The position numbers were made by a program, and so were the translations under genes. Below are positions 56,754 to 64,000 of a stretch of DNA of 64,000 bases, piece after piece. The notes under the pieces are model-generated. The model saw only the letters and a program-made list of their open reading frames with translations. It was not told the origin of the DNA and made no database searches. Within the stretch, counting starts at the first letter, position 1. Every line of letters starts with the position of its first letter. The stretch covers positions 10,575,344 through 10,639,343 of the forward strand of contig OZ020487.1 of assembly GCA_963971405.1 (NCBI GenBank), given 5' to 3'. Origin of the DNA: Psococerastis gibbosa (Eukaryota > Arthropoda > Insecta > Psocodea > Psocidae).

Positions 56754-57606
56754 TTTATACGTAGTATAAGGAAAGCTTTGTGATGGTCGAAATTTTCGAT
56801 TCCGAGATTTCAACGGATTTACACGTTTTGAGGTCCCAGGAACCCAAAAAAGTGGTTTTTACAAAATGTCTGTCTGTCGGTCGGTCTGTCGGTCTGTCGG
56901 TCGGTCTGTCTGTTCGTCGATTTCCTGGCAAACTACTCAGTGGATTTGAGTGAAATTTGGCATGTAGGTTCACAAAAATCATACCTCGGGACCATTTTTT
57001 TTTTTGGCTAACTCAATTTGGGGGGGGTTTTATTTTCAAAAAACTCCAAAAAAACGTCTAAAAAAATTATTTCTCAAAAACGGCTCCAACGATTTCTTTT
57101 AAAGTCTCGTAGATTGTAGTCGTTATTAATGTTGACAAAATTCGGGGGTCGCTTGCCCCTTGATAGTTTGCTTCTGGGGGTAAAAAAATAAAAATAACTA
57201 AATTTTAATGAAAAAATGACTAAAAAATGCGAAACCTTTCTATCGATGATTTCTACCTTCAAGCATGTTTTAGGTGTTAAATTGAGTAACGAAACCGGAT
57301 AGGTTGCTTTCCCAAAAAAATATTTGGTTTTGCCCAAAAAATTATTTTTTGAAAAAAATGATGAGAATTCGCGCTCATATGCATTGCATGCCCTGCCATT
57401 ATTGCTGTGTGGTAATTAATGTGTTTGTTTGACCTATCGGGAATTTACCTCACTTCCAGTGACGTCAGGTGGACAACCCCCCCCCCCTTCGAGATATCTG
57501 AAATTTAACCATAGGAAAAATATTTACCATAAAATTACTAATTTTCTCTATCTACTAATTCTGATAAATTGGAAAGCATGTTCGAGTGAACTCGGACCGG
57601 TTCTTT
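56754..57606 (+). repeat. REP-Q copy 4
   Basis: Starts TGCTTTCCAATTTATACGTA and ends CTCGGACCGGTTCTTT. The array is CTGTCGGTCGGTCTGTCGGT-like at 56868-56912. C-run at 57477-57486. Confidence 0.85.
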
Positions 57607-58379
57607 TATTATATTATATCTTGAATTCTTGAATCGGAAAAAGAAAATGAAATAAAATTCCGTGATATTAGCTAGAATCGAGTTGCCCCTCTTATTATTT
57701 TGAAACAAAAAGACGTTTAAAACATTTTCAACATCGTTATCAGCTTTTGGTCTATAATATGAAGTTTATGTGAAATCCGTTAATTTAGAAGAAAAGCAGT
57801 CCCTATATAGGGATTTACAATGTTCCCCCAAGGATTTTGGGACTTCCTTCCTGAAACTTTCCCTCTCTCAAAAAACAGCAACAGAGCAAAATAGTCTCCT
57901 AAATTTCGGGTGGCTGCATCATCTTTACCAGTTGTAAGTGAGTACCTGTAAAATAGAAAGCATGACCTATCCGGCAAAAGGGCAATCACTATTCTTTTGG
58001 TTTCCTGTAGAACTTGATTTAAAAAAACAAAACGCGGGAATTATATTTATTATATTACAGCAAATTTTTCCTGAGGTTAGTCACAAAATTTCCCTTTAAA
58101 AAACATAAATAATGTCGAAACCCACTCACCTGCCCCTTCTAAAAAATCGTGGGTAAGGGTTATTCTTTGAATTATGGTATTATCATTTAGGAAGGCTGTT
58201 TGGGATGCCATTTCATAATCTTAATGGCCGAAAGCTAAAAAAAACACCGTATTGTCACATACTATGGAGTCCTCACTGTACATGTCTCGTATACGATACG
58301 ATCGTATCTTCAATAGTCTCATGACTGTTAAAGATGAATCGCGGATTGCCAGCTCGGAGTACCGTGCACTCAGGCGCGG
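57607..58379. other. Spacer with possible exon-like piece
   Basis: On minus, ATG at ~58211 starts MASQTAFLNDNTIIQRITL and runs to CAG|GTGAGT near 58129. This could be a short coding exon, but no domain or downstream partner exon was established. Confidence 0.2.
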
Positions 58380-58640
58380 ATCTTTGGGGAGGGGGGGGCT
58401 ATGAGGGCTGTAGCCCCCCCCCCCATTAGGATCCTCAAAATGCGTAAAACCCCACTATTTCAGTTCTATTTTTCACAAATTTTCTCCCGGGTGAGACCCC
58501 CGGGCCCCCCTCGTGCTCGATTGTAATAATTACCTATAATATAGCACCCTTATTGCTCTGAAAATGCATAAAACCCCAATATTTCTGTCCTATTTAAAAA
58601 AAAAAAAATCGAAATTTAATCTTAGCCCTCTCATTCTCAT
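58380..58640. repeat. GC-palindrome minisatellite and G-run
   Basis: GGGGAGGGGGGGGCTATGAGGGCTGTAGCC, then AAAATGCGTAAAACCCCACT, TTCTCCCGGGTGAGACCCCC and AAAATGCATAAAACCCCAAT: two units of the 8070-8430 family. The flanks CTCAGGCGCGGATC and GATCCACGCCTGAGTG are inverse, suggesting a TIR-bounded element. Confidence 0.6.
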
Positions 58641-58792
58641 TCTAGATCCACGCCTGAGTGCACTCATATAATACACGATCGGCGGTAGGGTTTGATATGC
58701 CTAGGTGTCGTCTAAACAAATCGAGGGATTCCTATCCGATACTTGCAAACAGGCTGTACAATAAGCTACCATCAGTAGTAAGACATGAAGAA

Positions 58793-58965
58793 CCAGTAGA
58801 ATCCGGGCTGATGGAGGCTTAGTAGCAACTGTGGCTGCTCAGCCTCCGAAAAACAATCTTAGAAGTCCACGCAGTTTCACTGAAGATGTCGACCGCAGAC
58901 GTTGACGAAACATTTGGAAGCTCGCTTTTATTTCGACCAAGGTCCATCAGCCCGGATTCTACTGG
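58793..58965. mobile_element. Small TIR element (173 bp)
   Basis: CCAGTAGAATCCGGGCTGAT at the left is the inverse of ATCAGCCCGGATTCTACTGG at the right. The interior CACTGAAGATGTCGACCGCA and GACGAAACATTTGG matches 51087-51262. Confidence 0.7.
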
Positions 58966-59032
58966 CTCTTCATTTTACTCCGACCGTGAAAGCCTATGCT
59001 GTTACTGTAGTAAGACAGTTAGATACAGCATG

Positions 59033-59335
59033 TTTTAGAGCAGGGGTTCCCAAACCACTATATTATTATATAATTTTCCGTGGACCCTCCTGGCTGTGGA
59101 TAGGAAAATCGTTAAATTCTAGGACTAAGATTATGTAGCTTGTGCCTAAGATTACGAGCTAATATTTGATTAAAATGTTTAGAGCTGGTATCGGGTGGAT
59201 TTATTAGTTCAGTTACTTACTGTATTTTATTTCAAATTTCCAATAACCCAGCTTATTTCTTATTGACCCCCCGTATATATGTCTGTGGACCACCGGTGGT
59301 CCATGGGCCACTGTTTAGGAACCCCTGTTTTAGAG
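59033..59335. mobile_element. hAT MITE with perfect 8-bp duplication
   Basis: 59041-59327 (287 bp). CAGGGGTTCCCAAACCA at the left and, inverted, CAGGGGTTCCTAAACAGTGG at the right. Flanked by identical TTTTAGAG (59033-59040, 59328-59335). CAGGGGTTCCCAAAC is a well-known hAT terminus. Non-coding. Confidence 0.92.
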
Positions 59336-59486
59336 CATAATTTATATAAAGAGCAGCCTTATTGATGAGTGACTGTATAAGAGCTGGAGCTGGACAGTTT
59401 AAGTGCTTCTCCTTTTTTTGTACAAATCCCTCTAGGGTGCCGGCTATTTACAATTTATTATATTTTATAATTTGACTTGTAATTGT

Positions 59487-60448
59487 TGCTTTCCAATTTA
59501 TACGTAGTATAAGGAAAGCTTTGTGATGGTTGAAATTTTCGATTCCGAGATTTCAACGGATTTACACGTTTTGAGGTCCCAGAAACCCAAAAAAGTGGTT
59601 TTTACGAAAAGACTGTGTCGCTCTGTCACTCTATCGCTCTATCGCTCTGTCGCTCTATCGCTCTATCGCTCTGTCGCTCTATCGCTCTGTCGCTCTATCG
59701 CTCTGTCACTCTGTCGCTCTGTCTGTCGCTCTGTCTGTGCGTCGATTTCCGGGAAAACTACTCGGTCGATTTTGATGAAATTCGGCATTTTGGTTCATAA
59801 AAATCAAACACGGGACATTTTTTTTATTTTGGGCTAACTCAATTTGGGGGGGTTTTATTTTCAAAAAACTTCAAAAAAACGTCTTAAAACATTATTTCTC
59901 GAAAACGGCTCCAACGATTTCTTTTAAATTCACATGTATTGTAGTCGTCATTAATTTTGACAAAATTTGGGGGGTCACTTGCCCCTGGTGCTTGCTGCTT
60001 CTGGGGGTAAAAAAATAAAAATAACTAAATTTTCATGAAAAATGACTAAAAAATATTTTTTCTGTGAAACCTTTCTATCGATGATTTCTACCTTCAGGTA
60101 TGTTTTAGGTGTTAAATTTAGTAATGAAACCGGACATGTTGCTTTCCCAATAAACTATTAAGTTTTGCACAAAAAATGATTTTTTGAAGAAATTATAGAA
60201 AATTCGCGCTCAAATGCATTGCGCGTCCTGCCATTATTGCATTATTGCTGTGTGGTAATGTGTTGGTCTTACCTATCTAGAATTTACCTCACCTGCAGTG
60301 ACGTCAGCTGGACAACGCCCCCCCCCCCCCCCCCGAGATGCCCGACATTTAACTATAGGAAAATTATTTACCATGAAATGACTCATTTTCTCTAGCTACT
60401 ACTTGATAAATTGGAAAGCATGTTCGAGTAAACTCGGACCAGTTCTTT
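59487..60448 (+). repeat. REP-Q copy 5, with likely 8-bp target duplication
   Basis: Longest copy, with a CGCTCTGT/CGCTCTAT array at 59608-59735 and a C-run at 60317-60334. Flanked by GTAATTGT (59479-59486) and GCAATTGT (60449-60456), a possible 8-bp duplication with one mismatch. Confidence 0.85.
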
Positions 60449-60969
60449 GCAATTGTGACACGGTCAATCGGGCTCGGGCTGGTCAGGGACTCTAATACTT
60501 GTCTTTGTATTTGTACTAATCAATAAACGTACCAGGTTTACCCATAAACTGTCCTAAATTATTTTTTCATCTCCCTTTAAACAAAACAACATCACCAAAG
60601 TCTCGCTCTACATCAATTACACGTCGAGTGTAAACTGTGATACTATGAATGAATCCCAGCATAGTATTGCCATTGCGAATATCGTACATTTGTAAATTGG
60701 AATAAACACTAGACTGAAATCAAGCCAAACAAACGAGACAGTGACTCCGTCGGCTTCCAACTCGAGAGAGAACATTACGTGCACATCAACTCAAATTCAA
60801 TTTTCAGACTTGCCATCGCAGACAGGGGGGCCTACAAACAAACACCATTGTTCGCAACCTGATCTAACTTCGGCAATTTTAAACTTTTATCACTTTTGAC
60901 AAGGAAATCCTCTCATAATGTCTATTTAAGCACTTATTAGAGCAGCCGTGTAGGAGGGCTTTTGATTTT
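60449..60969. other. Spacer with a speculative ARRDC first exon
   Basis: On minus an ATG at 60816 starts MASLKIEFEL, which resembles the first residues of alpha-arrestins (a strand of the xxFEIxFDN type), but the frame stops four codons later and no good donor is evident. Not called as a gene. Confidence 0.15.
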
Positions 60970-61125
60970 TTAATGAGTGGCGTTAAAAGTTGATCCTGGT
61001 ATTTTGAATGGTATTAGCCGTAGGCCTGCTGATCGTTTATATATAGCCTTTTGCACCTCTTCTTTGAGTTTCATATTTGGGTCGAACAGAATTTCATATT
61101 TGAGTCGAGCTGAATGCAACACCAT
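60970..61125 (-). other. 51-codon open frame, unrecognised
   Basis: Minus-strand ATG at 61125 reads HSARLKYEILFDPNMKLKEE, VQKAIYKRSAGLRLIPF to a stop at 60970. Its charged, amphipathic composition looks protein-like compared with neighbouring DNA. It may be an exon or transposon fragment. Confidence 0.2.
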
Positions 61126-61147
61126 TGCAGTGCTTTAGGCATATAAT

Positions 61148-61325
61148 CAGGGACGGATCCAGCCCATTTTTTTTTGGGGGGGGGGGGGGTAGCTGAGGGT
61201 CAAAATAGGAAAAACTTATGTAGGATCGACTAAATTAGAGCGTAATAACTTAATTTTCAATAGATTTACCAAATTTTGGGGGGGGGGGGGCAGCTACCCC
61301 CTACCCCCCCCTGTATCCGTCCTTG
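61148..61325. mobile_element. G-run hAT-like element with perfect 8-bp duplication
   Basis: Starts CAGGGACGGATCCAGCCC, ends CTGTATCCGTCCTTG (inverse, few mismatches). Flanked by identical CATATAAT (61140-61147, 61326-61333). G-runs at 61178-61190 and 61279-61290. 178 bp, non-coding. Confidence 0.9.
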
Positions 61326-61796
61326 CATATAATCAGTATTTACCTATCGCACAATCGTAGTTATATACTGCAGATATATAGGTACAATAATAACCAAGTG
61401 AATTGTACGGTCGTTTTCATTGTTTTCTCTAAGGTTGTTAATATTGTTAATATTATAAACAACAAATTTATATAGGTCTACTACGATGCATTTGTTTACC
61501 ATATATATACACAATAAGTTAGTTGTCTTTTTTGTTCGTTTTTAAGCTAGTTTATATATTAGTACGGTAATTAATCTTACTTTGAGGGCACATCACGGGA
61601 AAATCCCAATGGTGGCACTCTGAGCCACTAATAGTTAAACTGTATACTTTTTTATTGAATAAAGATTTACTTTACTTTACTTTAGGCGTCTGTCAGCACA
61701 TAAAGGGTAGTGATAGGGGAGTTGGTTTGAATATTAAATCCAATCTACTCGTTTTATTTTCGGACCGTGCAAGGGAAGACTCGCATCTGTTCGTTG
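61326..61796. other. Spacer, nothing recognised
   Basis: AT-rich with ATATATAC simple stretches. No gene seen. Confidence 0.3.
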
Positions 61797-62105
61797 TTAA
61801 GTCAAGCGATCACCTGTTTCATTGGGTCAATGGTAATCTTGTCTCAGCTTGTCCATTATCGCTTGTAGCGGGTGTCGGTTGACATCGAGGAAGAAGACAA
61901 GTTTGACAATGGCCAAAAATTCATATGGAAACAATATAAATAATGCCCGACATCCATGTGGTCGTTGGCATTGGACAAGAGGCCAAAGTAGGCTTCGGTC
62001 TATGAAAAAAGGGAGGATGTTTAAATGTTCCTTTCACAGTGATATTTACCATAAGAGAAAGTTTTACAATGTAACCCTAACTCCTCTAGATTGGTTCAAT
62101 AATTT
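61797..62105 (+). mobile_element. SINE-C copy 2
   Basis: Matches 41693-41920 (CACCTGTTTCATTGGGTCAATG, GGTTGACATCGAGGAAGAAG, GGAAACAATATAAATAATG). Its tail CCCTAACTCCTCTAGATTGGTTCAATAA is the SINE-A tail, so the families share a 3' end. Confidence 0.65.
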
Positions 62106-62196
62106 AACATGAAAGTGCCTACCCATTGTATTTAAGCACTTATACTGTATATATTGTAGTTAAACTGTAGTGGCCAGAAGATGTCCTGTGATATCT

Positions 62197-62277
62197 GTGA
62201 CCGATTTCGGCAGTAGGCCATCGCGAGGCTACAGACATACAAACAACTTACGATGGCCTGGTGCCGAAACCGGTCGC
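62197..62277. repeat. Inverted repeat with GGCC..GCCGAAACCGGTC motif
   Basis: GTGACCGATTTCGGC..AGGCCATCG and CGATGGCCTGGTGCCGAAAC-CGGTCGC are inverse. The right half keeps a GAAAC..GGTC arrangement like the distal half of a hammerhead core, but the CTGANGA part is degraded (CTTACGA). Confidence 0.45.
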
Positions 62278-62566
62278 TTTTAATATATTTTAGTAATACT
62301 TGACAAACTTATTTTATTTACTATGACTGAGTAATACAAAGTCAACGTGGAAAATATTACTGAAATCCCTCTACATTTTTATACCTACTTACCTACATAT
62401 AAGTATATATTAATAAAATGGGCAAAGTATATATAGAAAGAAAAATGTAGAATAATTTACTTTTATTTACTGAAAATACCTATGATGTATTACCCGACCA
62501 CGATAGGATGGCACTTGGAGTACTTATAAAAATCGAATAAACTCGCTGTTATGCAAGTTTTCGAAT

Positions 62567-62690
62567 AATAATAATAATAATTTATATTTTTTTCTTCAAG
62601 TACAACAGTTACAATTTAATTACATTTGGAAGGGGAGCCCAAAGGACTAGTCCCGCGCAGGGCCCCCCTAACAAAAAAACAAATAAACAA
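62567..62690 (-). repeat. LINE 3' tail with (ATA)n
   Basis: AATAATAATAATAA, TTTTTCTTCAAGTACAACAG, GGAAGGGGAGCCCAAAGGAC and GCGCAGGGCCCCCC, the inverse of 33540-33654. Confidence 0.65.
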
Positions 62691-63567
62691 AGTGTTTCAA
62701 GTGCTATACTTAAACTTTCATGATCGGGTAGTATATACCTACCTACAATATATACCTATAATTTATAATTAGTATACCATACCCTGCATACATGAATACA
62801 TGATAATGATGATACTGTATATACACCATGGGTTTGTTAATATAAACCATAACATATTATCGGTTTTCACTTGGTTTCACGTTATGCAGCCATTCGCCAC
62901 ATAGGCGTAGGAGTCATGCTGGGGGCTAGCAAGAAACTTATAGAAACAAAAACAAGAGATGCTACAGCCATTCCCTAATGAGCTAAGCATTGCTTAAGTT
63001 GCGGTATATATTCAGTATGCACACATAATATTCCAACTCTAATTTTACGATTTAATAAATGTTTCCGCTTGGTGCCGCATAGTTTGAAGGGTTGTATTTA
63101 ATTATGAAAGGCATATTATTGAGTTTTGGTGAAGTTCTCAAATTCTTGAAGCTCCTATATACCTAGTTCCACGTCTTTATCGGTTTATTTTATTATTATA
63201 CAATTTCATTTTTGGTTGTAGGAAATTTTATTCCCCCTCGCAACTTCAACAGCCGTCAAGAACTAAAATGGTGGTGAAGTGAATTTCCTTATGCACCGTA
63301 CGTGTTTCCCATATCGTACGTGCAAATAGCTGAAGTGGCAAAGTTCGAATAAATTTCGGGGCAAAATGTGCATATTTTAGGTTTTCCCAAAAATTATGAG
63401 AGACTGTAGGCCTTGAAGAAATAGAACACCGTACAAAAGTTCCAAAAAAGCTATGCAATACTTACCTTATGAATACCAAGGTTTACTAACTCATGGCAAC
63501 CAACCTCTTCTAAGTTAGTAGCAAACACGCACTTAGATCGCAGCTGCGTGAGAGAGACTGGCCTGCT
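62691..63567. other. Spacer, no gene recognised
   Basis: AT-rich. A minus-strand frame 63246-63458 and a GTAAGT-type donor on minus near 63467 do not combine into a convincing exon. Confidence 0.3.
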
Positions 63568-63755
63568 TAAGGCGCCCATTCCACCGACCGGCTAGGGCTA
63601 TTTACAAAAACGGTGACGTGGTAGCAGACATTGAAGACTTAGGTGGCGTTTCCACCGATCTCGCATTGCAGAATGCAAATGACATTGACGGAAATTAGAA
63701 TTTTTCTTTTTATAGAAATCTATTAAAATGTTTGTAATTAACATATCCCATGATC
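63568..63755. mobile_element. MITE-P, left half only
   Basis: TAA then GGCGCCCATTCCACCGACCG, CTCGCATTGCAGAATGCAAATG and TTTTATAGAAATCTATTAAA match other MITE-P copies. Sequence departs after ACATATCCCATGA (~63752), so the right half is lost. Confidence 0.75.
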
Positions 63756-63812
63756 CCATCCATATCTTCTCTGGAGCAGGCCTCGCCTTCTTTGTCTTAT
63801 TCTTTTCCCCAG

Positions 63813-64000
63813 GTCATGCTGACGGAGGGGGCACCGGAAGCTCTGACAGAGCAGGCCGGTATTTCCACCCAGGCCGACATGGCGGAGGGAGGAACTACCC
63901 TGGAGGGGAACAAGGAGATAGAAGAGGACCTGAGTAAAGCCGCCTCTGGACTCCGACTAAAAGGGAAGCCCAGGAGAGACTCTGCGTGGCATAAGGCTAA
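63813..64000 (+). CDS. Exon-like open frame running off the window, function unknown
   Basis: A pyrimidine-rich tract (63785-63810) ending CCCCAG precedes an uninterrupted frame of 62 codons to the window edge: VMLTEGAPEALTEQAGISTQ, ADMAEGGTTLEGNKEIEEDL then KAASGLRLKGKPRRDSAWHK. GC-rich and hydrophilic, with an acidic then basic trend. It could be an internal exon of a host gene on the plus strand, or the start region of a LINE ORF1 (such proteins often have comparable Ala/Glu/Lys-rich N-termini). A second open frame (63728-63937, Gly-rich) is a shadow. It cannot be classified without the downstream sequence. Confidence 0.4.

Noticed and set aside
57780..58211. N-terminal ARRDC exons on the minus strand
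   Set aside because: An ATG-to-GTGAGT piece near 58211-58129 and a frame at 57989-57780 are open, but neither resembles the arrestin N domain and their join runs into a stop.
59523..59837. Protein of ~104 aa with Ser/Leu/Arg repeats
   Set aside because: It is REP-Q repeat sequence; the repetitive residues come from the CGCTCTGT array, and several copies are open on both strands, so coding is not indicated.
60775..60816. ARRDC first exon (MASLKIEFEL)
   Set aside because: The first residues look plausible, but the frame ends after 13 codons, no strong donor follows, and the match is too short to support.
60970..61125. Small conserved peptide gene
   Set aside because: Protein-like composition but only 51 codons, with no homology, splice or promoter evidence; kept only as an unclassified open frame.

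Overview
This is nuclear DNA from an AT-rich, repeat-packed animal genome. I read it as an arthropod, most likely an insect, but I cannot name the species. Three things support this. Spliceosomal exons sit kilobases apart. The transposon mix (BEL/Pao LTR element, several LINE families, tRNA-derived SINEs, hAT-, PIF- and pogo-like MITEs) is typical of arthropods. A nuclear copy of mitochondrial cox1 reads correctly only with the invertebrate mitochondrial code (TGA=Trp, AGA=Ser, ATA=Met). There is no bacterial-style gene layout, CRISPR or operon.

Host genes are few. (1) An arrestin-domain-containing (ARRDC/alpha-arrestin) gene lies on the minus strand. I recovered four consecutive exons (54402-54220, 50992-50801, 47024-46847, 43439-43258) with matching splice phases, separated by 3-4 kb introns full of repeats. 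They encode the arrestin C-terminal domain and the tail. The N-terminal exons were not found. (2) An F-box/leucine-rich-repeat gene lies on the plus strand (exons 16661-16803 and 17478-18943). It is broken by an in-frame stop, an 11-bp tandem duplication and a further frameshift, so I call it a pseudogene. (3) Two weaker candidates are a GC-rich 133-codon frame at 14528-14127 (minus) and a partial exon-like frame at 63813-64000 (plus) that runs off the window.

Layout. 1-16 kb: LINE tails, SINEs, MITEs, minisatellites and one large hairpin with a hammerhead-ribozyme-like core. 16-19 kb: F-box/LRR pseudogene, then a LINE tail. 21-26 kb: a LINE fragment with a MITE and a SINE nested in it, tRNA-like foldback elements and a local tandem duplication. 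27.06-32.52 kb: one decayed BEL/Pao retrotransposon bounded by ~345-bp LTRs and a 6-bp target duplication; it contains a SINE, a G-run MITE and a scrambled cox1 NUMT. 33.6-41.3 kb: four LINE C-terminal fragments, MITEs and a REP-Q copy. 43-54.4 kb: the ARRDC exons and their repeat-filled introns. 54.8-64 kb: PIF-like MITEs, two REP-Q copies, a textbook hAT MITE and further G-run elements.

The most distinctive feature of the window is its miniature elements. At least seven short elements, most carrying poly-G/poly-C runs, are flanked by perfect or near-perfect 8-bp duplications and have CAnGG..CCnTG-type ends. This indicates hAT-like transposition and explains much of the abundance of long G/C homopolymers in an otherwise AT-rich sequence. 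I see no evidence of an immunity, toxin or metabolic gene system here. The novelty lies in repeat biology and in the NUMT-in-retrotransposon structure.
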